A stretch of DNA of 64,000 bases from Mesodorylaimus sp. YZB2_4 (GCA_030248295.1 JASANH010000411.1:42668-106667), one strand, 5' to 3'; counted from the stretch's first letter, positions 35,104-47,352 are shown. Numbers and translations: made by a program. Notes: generated from the sequence alone by a model not told the origin.

Positions 35104-35869
35104 CTCGTCTACTGGCAGGTTGCCAGTAGTAGTATATGGCATGATTGGCGTTGTGGATGATTTGTCGACCGAATTAGCGACACTAGATAAGTGAACAAAT
35201 AAATTTCACTGCCAAGAATCACGACGACATCAAGTCTCGGCTTCTGGTCGAAAATATGTCCGAGTTGTGCCGATCAGATGATGAAAGTGCATGCGATTTC
35301 AGGCAAGGGAACTATAGAATTCGAAGAGTTCATATTCGTAAGTCGTCATGTACGATTTGGCAGATACCGATGGAGATGACGACCGGCAGAGTGGCGAGGA
35401 AGACTTCCAGGCTGTATTTGAGGTGGGTGGCTGTTGGGCGAGAGTGGTGTTTCACTGACACGTGATTTTGTTCCTGTTTACCTCATCGCGAAATGCTAAA
35501 GCACAGTCGAGGGTAAAGGGACGCGTAACACAAGACATGATTTACTGGCCGACAGGGTGGTTTTGCACTGACAGTTTTAAGACGTCACAAGGCTACTGAA
35601 AGTTTTATGATGTTGCACAGGGTGCCTGACAGCACTGCTGTTGTACATAGTGCAGGTCAGGAAGCATAGGTCGTCTAACAGTATGCCGTAGCAGTTCAGA
35701 ATATGACAGCCATTGTTTCTCGCAATGAAGGTGTGGTTCTTGAGTGCGAGCGAGCGTGCCAATAACACCCCCTCGCTGCCACCCCCCGCCACCCCATCAG
35801 CACGTGACCATGCATACCCCATTGCTATACCCAGATGCCCACCGACCGTGCCAAAAATCCCCCACTGTA

Positions 35870-37690
35870 CTTTCCACAGCCCACACACGCAAAACATACG
35901 CCCCCGTCCCCTCGCCTGTGGCACTAATCTCTATTCCCTAAGCTAACCCGCGCTTACGATGAATTGCACAACGTCACCGCAACCCGCCCGCCTATAAAAA
36001 AACATGCGACCCTAACGAAATCACAGCACACCAAATAGCCAAATCGCTATTTCGCGTACCACCATCGACAAAATTTTCTTTTCCCCCTGATTTCAAAAAA
36101 ATTACCCTTATTTTCTACTGTACAGCGAAAACTTCTCTACAAACTTCATATCTAAACCAACTATGTCAGCACTCAAAATTTCCGAAAAACAGTCATCCTA
36201 TAATTTCCTCGCTGCCATCCGCCGCCTTTCCTTCAACACATCCGTGTCCACACCGCACCATACTTTCCACAGAACTCACACGCAAAACATACCCGCCCCT
36301 TTCCTCGCCTATAACGATACTCTCTATTCCTAAACTAACCGCTACCGCACTAACGATTACAACCTGTTTCGTCCTATTCGCCTACACATTTCATACTTCC
36401 ACTAACCATGTAAATAACCTACAATATTCTTCAAAATAACTTATTACAATATTAATTATATTCTTCCATCCTTAAAACTTGCGATAGGATACAAACTCCA
36501 CTCTAACGCAACAAACTTGCACATTTCATCATATTGCGCAATAACACCCACCCCTGCCCTAAGAAGTCGGCTAATTTTGCGCCACTTTTGCACTTTGTCC
36601 CCCTTAGCCTACGATAGGCACGATTTCGAGCTTAGCTACAATGCGCTGGATTTCCAGCTTCTGCTGGAGCTAAGGAAAGCTGGCTTCAGGCTTAGGCTAG
36701 ATTAAGCTGGTTTTGGCGCTCCACCTAGAATGCGCTAAATTTGAAAAGCTTAGGCTACGTTAGGCTGCATTTAGGGCTTAGGCTATCATAGACTGCACTT
36801 GAGGATTAAAGTAGAGTCGGCTAGTTTACCATTATCTTAGCCTTAGCCTTAACCTACGATAGCCTAGTTTTAGCCTTACGCTAAGATGGACTACATTGAC
36901 AAGATTGGGCGACGAACTGCAAAAACGCCAAAATCCCAAACACCTCGTGTTATACTACCGCCATTTGCACCGACTTCCACCAGTCCCTCCACCATGATTT
37001 CCACAGGGCACACACATTGAAAACATACCGCATCCCCCCTCGCCTATCATTATTGTACTCTAACTTATACTAAAACCTTTTTATAACCCCACTAAAAAAA
37101 GTCCATCACACTCACCCAATAATCCAAAACCAAAAAAACCGTAATTAACGAAAATCTAATAGCTGCCCAACTTTTATCGCAAGCAACCACGATAAATCTC
37201 ACAGCCTCCACCACCACTCGTCTCTCCTAACGTCCGCCGGCTACAAAATTATACTAAAATGCCACCGCCCCCCTTGGCCTATGGCGATAGTCTCTATGCC
37301 TCGATGAATTGCACAACGCACCGCAACCCCGCTGCCTACAACAAACATGACCGGCTACATACATCGCGTCTCGCCGCGAATCCCAAGACCTCTCCCTTTT
37401 TTTCCTCAAACCATCTAAAAAACCTCCTCATTTTTACAAACGTTACCCTTATATTTTAGAGCGTTCAATTCTCTATAAACTACTTGTCTGATCTACTTAT
37501 GTCATCACTAAAGATTTTGAGAAAACAACGGTCATAAAATTTCCTCGCTGCCAACCGCCGCCTTTCCTTTAACACGTAGGTATAGACACCGCACTATACT
37601 TTCCACAGAGCCCCACGCAAAACATACGACGCCTATGGACTTACGCTCTATTCCTAAGGTAAGCGCTACCGCGCTTACGATGTCTACCAC
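35870..37690. repeat. Decayed repeat region related to the 34.4-kb element
   Basis: The phrase actttccacag, cacacgcaaaacatac, ctcgcct, ctctattcctaa, gcttacgat recurs in whole or part near 35870, 36265, 37000, 37270 and 37605. A module at about 35955-36360 recurs at about 37300-37690 (offset near 1.34 kb). A half end, accccactaaaaaaagtcca, lies at 37086. The top strand is markedly poor in G. No coding sequence. Confidence 0.6.
36600..36900. repeat. Degenerate TTAGGC/GCCTAA-like tract
   Basis: Many imperfect gcttaggcta, ttaggct and tagccttagcc words occur in both orientations within 300 bp. The unit is not phased as a clean array and the orientation switches near 36830, so it is simple-sequence-like DNA rather than a telomere. 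Confidence 0.5.
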
Positions 37691-37817
37691 CAAGCAAAGC
37701 TAAAGTGCAGGGAGAGCAAAGAATCACGGAGAGATGAGATTCTTGTGTTAAAAATCAGGTTGAAACGCGAAAAATATGCTTGATGACTACAGTAAAGTAC
37801 GTCCTTTGGATGCGCGA

Positions 37818-37823
37818 TTTATT
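37818..37823 (-). terminator. Polyadenylation signal of the VWD gene
   Basis: tttatt on the top strand is AATAAA on the gene strand, about 70 bp after the stop codon, a normal distance for an animal 3' UTR. Confidence 0.5.
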
Positions 37824-37894
37824 GTCAGCCTTAAAATATCATCATCATGTGACCGAGCTGATGACACTAACGTCTAATCATCATACAGATGGAT

Positions 37895-40060
37895 TTATTT
37901 TCCAGGCTGACGCACTGGTGTTTTGTTTGGCCAGATATGGCAGAGAATGCCTTCGTGCTTTCCTCCATTTGGGATCACATTCTTGTTTCCTTCTTCAATG
38001 CTGGTGGTGTAGAAATGATCAGTACCGCGGAAGTACCTACAGTAGTAGAGGCATGGAAAGCGATGCTGGCAGCTAAGAAATAAGAAATCACTTACCTGAT
38101 GAAACCCTGATTGGCTCCGCAATATTCTGCTGGTGGACAGTAATAGGCGATTCCCTCGCGGACGTAGCCCAATTTAGCAGCCGCATTGGCGGCCTCTTCC
38201 TCGCTCTGCGTGTAGAAATGATCCTCCTTAGCGCCTGGCTTGTACAGACGATAAACAGGACGCAAGCCGACTTGAGCAGAGCTGGCAACCAAGCCGGGGG
38301 AGCCTTCAGAGGTGTAACCCAACTTAGTGACTGCGTTGTTGGCTTCGTCGAAGTTGGTCGTGTAGAAATGGTTGTCAGTGGCGGGCTTGTACATGCGGTA
38401 GAGCGGCACTAAAGAAATGAAAGGATTAACAACAATTTCAGACACCACTACAAGCCAACTTACCCAAATCCTTAACACTGCAGGTCTTGACTTCTGTGAT
38501 TGGTTTTTTTTCGATGACCCAACTGAATTTGATTGTGTCGAAATTATGACCACGTCTTTTACAAGTTGTGACAAAACTTTCGACTAAATCTTCAACGTAT
38601 TCTTTTCGATCATTGTCGTCGTCCATGAATATCAAATCCGTAACGCAATTCTTAACGAGGGGAAGAGCGCGATTAAGATCTTTGGCGCACTTCTTCAGCA
38701 GCGGGTTCTCCAAGACTTCCGAGCAAAGCTTTTCAACCGATTGCTTGACCTTGATGTCCACTGAATCTAACTTAAGTTGTTCTTTTTTCACAGCATCGTC
38801 GCGCTCGCTAAAACAAATGATTTGCAAAGCGTAAATCTTATTTTTATCGCACTTTACCAATCGGCGGTCCTGGTCCGTCCTGCTGGCACGATCCAACTGT
38901 CACCAAATGCCCACGAGAATGCTGCGTCGAGCACTTGCTTCTTTCCAGTAGCGTCGATTGAATCGTCGTCAGGATTTCCATTCCATCGTCCCAGCAATCC
39001 GTGCATATTGTCCTTCAATTCAGGATGGCGCGGTGTGTCGATGGAAATGTCGGAGTACATGGTTGCAGCGCCGGCGTTCTTTGTGGTGTAGACGATGCGG
39101 AGACCAAAGCTGGTGGTCAGGACGACTTGCTGTTTCTTGGGATCTCCATAAACAATGTTGACAAAGCGTTCACGGAACTCGTCAAATTCAGAGAAGCGGA
39201 ATGGAATTTCTTGTCTCTTTTCGTTTACCTGGAAAAGGAAATGAGCCGAATAATGCTAATGGGCAAGGAGCTTATAGAGCCAGTGAACAGTGGAGTCTAT
39301 GCACATCAACTCCAGCGGGCAAGTCTTTTGACCTCATGATGGGTGAAACATCAGGCGGACGGGTGACGTCTTTAATCTGTTCCTGTGCACAGGGTCACCC
39401 ACCAGGTGCCTCCACAACAGTACGACTTACCGTCAAAATGTATCCCTCCTTCTCATGGGGCACCTTGAGGGTTATATGTAGAGCCCAGTCGCGAATAATG
39501 ACCTCAGAAATGTCTAATATAGACATAGGACCTTTCTGCCAGACCTTGTTCGATTGGAGAATCTCAAATTCGGGAAGAGTGGGGTTTTGCTTGATTGGTT
39601 TCAACACGTAGTAGGTCTTCAAACCTTGGTAACCAAACTTGACACCGTCGCAGGTCCAGCAGTGAGGGTCACCCCAACAGCCTTGGTTGCAGCATTCTGT
39701 GAAACAAGCGTGATCAGCCTTGAAAAAAGCGTCGTTTGAGAACTGGTCACTCACTCAGTTTGCAAATACATTCTCGTTTTCCATCTTTGCGGGGTTCGCT
39801 CCACGCAGCGCCGACCAGTTCATCGCCATACTTCTTCTTGCAGTAGTCATTGCACTTGGAAATATCAGTGCCTTTCCTGCACAGTCCTGGGATTCGTTCC
39901 TGTTCGCCCACATCGCATGTGTCTCCCGCGGTACTCACTGTCAGGGCATCTGAAAATAAAAGCTTTTTCGGAGGCCTGGAATGCATACAGTATTTTAGCT
40001 CTAATGATTACTCGAGCCGAGGACAGCCAAAGTAAGAATGGCAAGAAAAGACAAAATCAT
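37895..40060 (-). CDS. Secreted VWD-domain protein with three C-terminal HFYT (DUF5648-like) repeats, 571 aa
   Basis: Seven exons on - (40060-40012, 39949-39755, 39696-39431, 39228-38858, 38807-38464, 38408-38096, 38072-37895) join in phase with canonical splice sites. Order: a signal peptide of about 15 residues (MILSFLAILTLAVLG); a Cys-rich segment (GDTCDVGEQE, CNDYCKKKYG, ECICKL); a von Willebrand D domain from WGDPHCWTCDGVKFGYQG to GLLGRWNGNPDDD and FGDSW; a C8-like segment with spaced Cys; then three repeats with the cores DNHFYTTNFDEANNAV, EDHFYTQSEEEAANAA and TDHFYTTSIEEGNKN. The repeat pattern (YRxYkp..DHFYT..EEA..LGY..EG) matches what I know as DUF5648. VWD modules assemble extracellular polymers or matrix; the repeat's role is unknown. 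A TATA box lies upstream and AATAAA downstream. Complete and apparently functional. Confidence 0.9.
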
Positions 40061-40168
40061 GTCTTCTAAGCCTGGCTGACGATTCGAGTTGATTCTGAAT
40101 TGAATGAAGATTCGCTTATCAGACCTCATCGGCTAAGGGCTGCAGTGATCGCTCAGTGAGCTCATTGG

Positions 40169-40176
40169 CTTTATAC
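40169..40176 (-). promoter_or_regulatory. TATA box of the VWD gene
   Basis: On the gene strand the sequence reads aagtataaagcc about 110 bp upstream of the ATG, which would place transcription start near 40140. Confidence 0.5.
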
Positions 40177-40935
40177 TTTTCAATGTTGATTTACGCTTTA
40201 TAATTTACGCATCTGTGCAAGCGCAATCAGACTAATGAAATCTTCGAGTCGGAAATCTTCAAAAGTGCAAGTCCTGCTTCTACAATGCACGAATGCCCTG
40301 GGTGACCAAACAAAAATATTTCAAAGACAGTGCAGGGCGATATGTGAGCAGGTGTTTAGTGCTAGCGAAAAGTGAACGGATGGATCTAAGCGACCTGGAA
40401 TTCAAATCGTCAGACCCCGCTAAATGGCGCAACAGGGGCTTACAGTCATAAGCTAGTGACTGCGCACGCTCCAAATCGTACAAAAGGCCTAACAAGCGCA
40501 AAAGGAAAATAAATTTGCCTGTTTTCTGACTTGATCTGACTTGACATGACCTTATTCTTCGCGAAAAGCTGACGCTATCGTGTATAAGTGGGATATGTGC
40601 TAAACTTCTCGTCTCGTGTTCACCCAGTACAATTTGGGGCAAAATCTTGTCTGGTTCTTAGTTCATCTTCTCGGACGCTATGCCGGTCCCTTTACCATTG
40701 AAATGCAGAGAAGTACAGTGCTTTGCTCCCAGACGATTACTTTGTTACGTTTATGAAGTCGGCCGTTCTGCGCCCAGGGTTTTGTATATGTGATACTCTG
40801 GCCTAGCCGAATCATTAGCGTCATGAGCTTCTGAATTTTCTGACAGTGCCATTGATTCTTTATTCAATCGTTGATAGCGTGAGACAGCTGGCTCCTCTGA
40901 TCTACGTCCTGGCTGCAATAAACAACTATTCGCAG

Positions 40936-41292
40936 AGGCCACCACAGAAAGTAGGTAGAGGTGCCTTTCGGTAGAGACAGGCCTGCCCTCACCCTGACCA
41001 GTCCCACAGAAAGAGCAGATAGAGAGCCGATTGGTAGAGGTAGGCGTCTACCCCGATCATTTGGCTATCCTGCTCCGAAGGAGGGGAGCCAATGGGTAGC
41101 ATTACCATTACTCATTACCAATTGGTCAATCCATTCCTGCTGGATATTTTATGTTAGACCGACCAATACCACCATTTCATTCGAGTTGAATTATTGGGTT
41201 TGTATCAATTGATCGATACCAGGAAATCAGTACGACTCATTACCCCTATCTATTGATACCCTCTACCTCTACCTGCTTTCTGTGGTACAGGT
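40936..41292. mobile_element. MITE family A, short copy 4
   Basis: Retains both ends (ggccaccacagaaagtaggt at the left, ctacctgctttctgtggtac at the right) and part of the left arm (cagatagagagccgattggt). The central ~230 bp of the full-length copies is missing or replaced. It is an internally deleted or divergent relative, older than the other three. Confidence 0.7.
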
Positions 41293-44200
41293 GCAGGTAT
41301 CAAGACAAGAAAATACACCTCCACCTTTGCACCCTTGTCAGATGTGTTGTGGACTCTAACGATAAGGCTACACCAAGCCGTTCTAGGTCGTCAGTGGCAT
41401 TATCGGATGGCAATCAATAACGGTGAATCTAGTCCAGTCACCATGGAGCCTTCGAGAAGAACTAGAAGTGATACACGATGGCAAGTGATATCAGGCATGT
41501 TCCATGCAAAGAGATCTGGTTCTGGGGTACATATGTAAGGTGTTGTCTTCGTGTTCTGTGGGTCAGAGCTGCGAGTTCTTCTCGCCGGGTGTGGTGCTAG
41601 TAAACTGACAATGAGTGTGTTTGCACCCTGCTCTTGCACCTTCTGCTGTACACTCCTCAGAGGCTGCACGCTCGAAAAGCTTCGTTATATAGATAAAAAA
41701 TTGGATTTTTTTCACGGAACATAAAGTTCCACTCACGATCAGTCAGATTCGTAGTCAGAGAGAGTCAGTTTTACTTCGTTAAATTGGTAGCAACCCGTGG
41801 AATCCGCATGCAGGATATGCAGCAGGGATGCTTGCACATTTTAGATCCTTAAAGTGTATTGAGTACAGGCACCTCAAAAAGCTGGAAATACCTGCTGTTT
41901 CATTGACTCTGAAGATCGCTAAGTTTTTACTCTATGGTCGGTGAACTTGTCTTCCTAATTAGTTTCAGAAATTTTTACATGACCTTTCATGGGGATTTTT
42001 ATCCATGCGGCTAGTAGCTGTCAAAGACTTCACTTTCTAGGGCAGAACAACATTGCAGAAGGACACTGCGTATGCGATCGATGCTCAAGTGTACGTGTGC
42101 ATTAAGAGTGCATTTTCAATGTGGAAATATGCCAGGCAGCAGAGATAAGGAGGCTATCAGTGATTCCGACAAGGTTCTACCGCTCGCTTGATAAATTCTG
42201 CAGAATATGAGCAGGGTAATTTCCTTATAAAACCGAGTTTTTGTGCATAAAGTCTGAGGCTGATCATATTTACCTTAAAGCTTTGAAACGAGAACACGGG
42301 CCTTACGTGCCAGTTCTCAATACTAAAATTCAGATTTACGAGTATGGTACTGTAGCTTGGAGTCTTGAGCTCTGACACCGAAAAGTGCGGGAGTCGAGTC
42401 TCACCTTGGCCATTATTACTACTGATGGCTAATTTCACATACAGTAATTCAAAAGCATAAACTTTAATTTACAGATGGATTCAATCAGGTTACAGACTAA
42501 TTTCTAGATGGATTCAGTCTGAAACCTGAGTTCTTGGGTTGTCCTTGTTTTTTTGTGCTTTTCTCTGGTGGAGACGTCAATTGCAACAACAAAAGCCATG
42601 TAGGACATACGGATACTGTAAACGCAGAACATTTCGCGGTCTTCGCGGTCTGGTCCAAATCCGCGAAATTTAGTATCCGTGATTCAAAACATGAGTAGAT
42701 ATAGTACATTAATCATTATTTTATTATACTGTACACCTTTCCATATCCTTTTGTCGGAAGAACAGCTGATCTTGCATACATGATGATTGAAATTACAAAT
42801 CACCAAAATTCGAACTAGCATATTAATATCTCAAAACTGGATTTCCTCATCCCGTCCGTCACTGTCAGACATCATAAAGTTAGCAGTACCTGTATTTCTC
42901 CAACCATTTTGAATGCAATTTTTAGTTTGCGCGATATCTTCAAAAGCTCTGAGCAACCAACGGGCGTGCAGAGGCTTGATTACTCTCATGCGAAGATCAA
43001 TTTTGCCTAATCCTACCGGAGTTGCCTAATGTCTGCTGACCACCGCGAAATGTAGTACCCGCGAATAATGTGGCGAGCCTCAACCGCGAAATGGTGTACG
43101 CACGAAATGTTCTACGTTTTACAGTATATATCGTATACTGTATATACATAGTTTACATAGTTTACATAGCTCTTAATCGTCGATTACTGAAGAACTGAAG
43201 GCGATAAACACGTGCTAAAACCGGTTTTGAAGCACTGTCTCAGAGCCTCTCGATTATTTCTGATAAGAACACGGCATAAAAGTCTTGATTCTTTTATTGT
43301 GAGACAGGACGCCTAAATTATAAGCTACAATTTGTGAAAATTCAAATTTCAGGTCCAATCGCCCTTATTAAAATGATGACTGACCCCTGGTGAGCATCCA
43401 ACCGAGAAGAACAGCCAGAAAATAGGCACGTAACACACGACAGGTTGGATGCACTGCCGGCTGTCGTGTGGTGCATTCCTGGGGGCCGACAATCTTACTT
43501 GGCCATAACAGGAACCCATGAAAGTATCACTCATTAGACCACTAAGTCTGTTTGCTAATGAGTACTTTTCCAGTAGAGAAGGGGCAGGTACTTATTCTTG
43601 GCTCGTGTTCATGTCCACTGGGACTGTATTATTCACGGTCAAGTGTCGTGGGGGAATATACTGTGGCACGAAGAGCCTGGAATCCTTTATGTTAAGTTTG
43701 TCATTTGCCCCTATCGTACTTCTTAGGACTAGCCTTGATTATCTGCTAGCCAAGTGCTTCGAAACCATTTTTCGCGCTCTATTGCGTTGTCTGGATGGGT
43801 AATAGAAGTTGGCATAAAAGATCAATCTATTGAACAAACCAAGTTGTTAAGATTCCAAGCATTCGAGTGTTCTTTAAAGCCTGACTAAAGAATAAGCAAG
43901 AGCTAGCTAGTCCCTAAATTTGAATAGCTCCTATTGTCTTGCGTCATTCGCTGCCTTAGACCGTGATTTTCGGCCCTTTCCTAAACGTACTGACAGCATG
44001 TTAGATACCTGAATAATCATTTCAAATTTTCCTTATTACAGCTCAAGATAGACACACCTGTGCAAGAAACGAAGCAGGAGCGACGTAGCCTGTATTTAAT
44101 CCTGTAAAAAAGAAAGCCTAGAAAGGCAAGTCCATGTTTATTCATGAACAACTCTCCATCATCATCTCCTGTCACGAGCTGGTTATGAAAAATAATCAAG

Positions 44201-44328
44201 GCAAAAGCAAGGCTCATCTGACTTCGTCTCGGCACTCATATAAACGAGCTGCTGCTGAGTGAAAAAGATCTTCGCGGGAATAGCTTCGACGAGAAGCTAC
44301 TTGTGCTGATCTGCTGTTCTGTTCTGCC
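41293..44328. other. Intergenic stretch containing a MITE
   Basis: No gene could be supported. Short open frames on both strands lack motifs. The only clear structure is the TA-flanked element at 42614-43126. Confidence 0.5.
42614..43126. mobile_element. 513-bp TA-flanked MITE
   Basis: After a TA, the left end reads ctgtaaacgcagaacatttc; the reverse complement of the right end reads ctgtaaaacgtagaacattt, also preceded by TA. The inverted repeats are about 25 bp, and subterminal ccgcgaaat words are scattered at both sides. TA flanks point to the Tc1/mariner superfamily. Non-coding. Confidence 0.7.
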
Positions 44329-45048
44329 ATGAGCACATCGAACTTCACAAACTTGACTTCTGTGCCCTCGAATGCCAGCCTGGCAGAAACTTGGGTGAGG
44401 CTCATTGGATTTTACATTATTCTCAGTTTCTTCTCCATGCTAGGAAATGATGTTGTCGTTTTTGCTACTCTAAAAACTGAGGATATGCGCAGTGGTCGAT
44501 TTTTCGTGATCGTTCGATATCTTTGCTTTTGTCGCGGCGTTGTCAGCCTAAAGTTTTGCATTATGGGTGTGTTCAATTGTCTCCGAGTAGTCGCTCTGGT
44601 TTCCACTTTCCGAATGTATCTAAAGTGTTTTGCGGTGTATTTTTGGTTGGTGTTTGGTCTCATGATTGAAATGCTGCTTTTGATTTTTATGACCATCGAT
44701 CGCATCATAGCACTCGCATTTCCAGTCAGGTATTGGAAACTGAGCGCGTGGCAAGCTTCGGCTGTGTGCGTAGGGATATGCCTTCTGTGCTTTTTTGTTC
44801 GAGCTGGTCACTCGTTTGGAATCATGATTTCCAGTGATATCATCGTGTGCGCCAGTGTGTTCAGTTTGGGCACTGAACTCAGCAATATTATCAGCCAAAC
44901 CACTGATAACACCCTGCTGGGCTCTTTGATCGTCCTTCAACTGGCTCTCTTGATTTATGTTCGATATCGATCTCGACAAGTCGCTGGAAGTGACGCTGAG
45001 AGAACGTCTATCGGACGACATATGTGCTATCCAGAGATACATATATAA
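44329..45048 (+). CDS. Rhodopsin-type receptor, C-terminally truncated
   Basis: 239 residues. Two N-glycosylation sites lie near the N-terminus. TM1 contains SMLGNDVVVF (conserved Asn region), TM2 lacks the usual LxxxD, and TM3 ends FMTIDRIIALAFPVRYW, a DRI version of DRY followed by the usual hydrophobic-Pro loop. TM4 and TM5 follow. The frame stops soon after TM5 (YVRYRSRQ), so TM6 and TM7 are absent. The TM3/loop sequence resembles nematode Srsx-like or other ecdysozoan orphan receptors. Either further exons exist that I could not find within 45.05-45.7 kb, or this is a truncated gene. Downstream sequence at 45170-45325 has a relative at 60370-60500. Confidence 0.6.
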   Translation: MSTSNFTNLTSVPSNASLAETWVRLIGFYIILSFFSMLGNDVVVFATLKTEDMRSGRFFVIVRYLCFCRGVVSLKFCIMGVFNCLRVVALVSTFRMYLKCFAVYFWLVFGLMIEMLLLIFMTIDRIIALAFPVRYWKLSAWQASAVCVGICLLCFFVRAGHSFGIMISSDIIVCASVFSLGTELSNIISQTTDNTLLGSLIVLQLALLIYVRYRSRQVAGSDAERTSIGRHMCYPEIHI

Positions 45049-45169
45049 ATAATTCTTGTGCGGGACATAAACGTCGTCTGCCCCACCCAGGTACCGCACT
45101 TTGTGCACGAAGACCCTGTTTTCTCGACACAACAGTGCGGGCATCCAGCTCCATTGACGCACATCGTGA

Positions 45170-45325
45170 CGGTCAAAGCTCAAAGCACAAACATCGATCA
45201 TCCATTTTAAGTGCTGTCTTGGCACATCTTCTGTATAATTTTACGACAAAGATCCAGATGCTGAGATCAAACGAGACGTCCCGTCAATTCTCGTATCTAC
45301 TTTATCCGAGTCTAATTTGACAGAG
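45170..45325 (+). repeat. Duplicated segment, copy 1 (related to 60370-60500)
   Basis: Both copies contain agcacaaa, cttggcaca, ctt-ctataatttnacg and cagaggac in the same order, and both encode a short AHLLYNFT-type stretch in one frame. I do not know whether it is coding, a repeat or a shared 3' region. Confidence 0.45.
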
Positions 45326-46063
45326 GACTAGCTGAGAGACAAGTTGGCGTATATTTTGTTGAATGTACACACTGTATGTACTTTGAAACTTAGGTTTCAA
45401 GCACTGCACTGACCTCGTATCGTAACGATGTTTTATCGACAGCAGGCAGAACAAGTTTGCAGACTTGACGCACAAGAGCCATCAAACGCAGAAAAATTGC
45501 GATTTTAATGCCAGCTAATTTTGGTGGGCCTGCTTCGACGATGACGCCGTCAAATCGCTTGATTTTTTATTTCTGCGCCTGCTACGGACTCTTATGTATG
45601 ACTTTTCTTGAGCGAGTAAAAGAGAAAGCTCGAAAATACTACAGCCAGTAGCCAGAAAGCGTATAGTCAGAAAAGCATGCAGATGTATTTAACCTTGCAG
45701 GATACACTACCGAATAAGTTGGGGCCTGTTAGTAGAAACTTCGACCCTTGACTCAACCTCGACTATAAAACCCGACCTCGATCTCGACAAAAGTCACTCT
45801 CGACCAAACGCAGGTTTTCTGGTTGTATAAGATTTTCGATCCCGTTTGAGTCCTCTGCTCCCTCGCGGCTCGTCCGAGGCCAGACAGGAATACGACAATC
45901 GTTTCGGGGCTGGAAACGAGCCTCTTTTATGCTAGGTATATCCCCTCATATCCACAGGCCCCACAGTTGGCTAGCCCCTGATCGATTCCTACGGGCAGTG
46001 TCTGACGAGCAGATAAGTTGATATTACTGCATTCGATATAGCCCACACAAGCGATTGGGAGGA

Positions 46064-46293
46064 GAACTTCTGACTGGCGAGCATATGCTGCCAACATATG
46101 ATTAGGTCTGGCTGGTCATGAGTTCCCGCCCTTAATGATTCGAAGTGGGCGGCAAAACGCTCTGTTGGTCATGTCTTCGTGAACAGCATGGCCGGCCCAT
46201 GATTGCCCCCTGATCGTTGTCAGCTCTCATCACTCTTACATTTTGATTCAGCTACGCACAGTCGAGCCACTTCACTTTCACTAGCTGCCAAAC
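46064..46293 (+). promoter_or_regulatory. Conserved upstream region of peptide gene 1
   Basis: Shares with the upstream regions of peptide genes 2 and 3 the ordered words gattgggagga, atgattagg(t/c)ctgg, gtcatgagttcccgccctta, ga-gaagtgggcggcaaaa, gtcttc(g/a)tgaa and actcttac.ttgattc, ending close to the start codon. Conservation across non-coding DNA suggests a common promoter or enhancer, though recent duplication alone could explain it. Confidence 0.55.
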
Positions 46294-46664
46294 ATGATCC
46301 ATTACAGCCACAAGCTCGCTGGCCTACTTTGTGTCGTCCTTGTCGGCACCATGGTCCTGGTTGATTTCACCAACGCGAAGACAGCCAGAATTTGCACTTC
46401 CCCCTCTCGAAGCAATGCGAAATGTCAGACGGTGGTGACCGGAGAGAACGGCCAGAAGGCCCAGCTGAACCAGCAGGGGTGAGTACTACGCAGTGAAAGA
46501 TGCAAAAAAATGGGGAAGCATTTTGCTATTCGTCATGATTTAGTGACTGGACTGTTGCAGCAGGGAGTGCGAGCAGCAGGTAAAAGAAAACTACTTGAAG
46601 TGATCTCGTTGGTTTCAGGCAGCAGTGTAAGTCGTTTCTGATCAGAAAACCAGTTTTGGGCTGA
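46294..46664 (+). CDS. Small secreted C-x9-C peptide, family member 1 (two exons, 76 aa)
   Basis: Exon 1 is 46294-46478 and exon 2 is 46619-46664, joined at GGGGTGAGT/TTTCAG with phase 2. Residues 1 to about 28 form a signal peptide (hydrophobic core LAGLLCVVLVGTMVLVDF). The mature part has the core RICTSPSRSNAKC (two Cys spaced by nine residues), then TVVTGENGQKAQ, and exon 2 supplies QQCKSFLIRKPVLG before the stop. This copy has a third Cys in exon 2 where others have Tyr or Phe. A terminal Gly could permit amidation. No known family is recognised. It is the only plus-strand member of the cluster; peptide genes 2-4 follow on the other strand. Confidence 0.75.
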
Positions 46665-47352
46665 GCGGGCAGTGGTGATGGACGATTGTGAGTCAATCGG
46701 AGTGCAGCAGACGTTGTAGTGGTGCATCCAAAAAAAATCGATGTGATACTCTGTAGATGTCTTCATTACATTTTTTTGTTTCAGTTCACCTGGCACATAT
46801 ATATATTTTACGCACAATCGTAGTTTCGTATGCTTGTATTTCGTGTTCGTGCTCCTATTTCGTGAGGCACTGCCGGGTGACCAGTTAATATTCGTGTCTG
46901 CAATCGACAGGATACTTTGGCGCAGCATTGTGGGCTCGTAGGAATGCACCTTCATTTACCCCTTGTGGTGTAACACGCACACCCATGTTTCTGGCTTCCA
47001 GTGAGAACTACGATGTGACCAGTCCTAAAGGTTCTGTCGGAATACGTATTTCTTGTCACGATCTGCCGATGAAAAAAGTGAATGAAATTGAAGCCCTTCT
47101 GGCACATTGCAGCACCTAAATTTGACAAAATCTTCTCGCTTTTCGTATCAGCGCAAGATTTTACGGTGATACGAAGATGCAGTGATATTCTGCTTCTTGA
47201 AATATTAATGAATGTGGAGGATTCAACGCAATCCTCGACCACTGCGAGTTCCTCGGAATTATTTTCGCTGACTTAATAGCAATTGATATTCTATGCTGAT
47301 CGTGAGTTATAGGTTATAGCAATGATGCAAAAATCAATTATTTTTGGAGCTA

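Noticed and set aside
36600-36900. TTAGGC-like words suggesting an interstitial nematode telomere
   Set aside because: Units are imperfect, unphased and switch orientation, so there is no array of clean TTAGGC.
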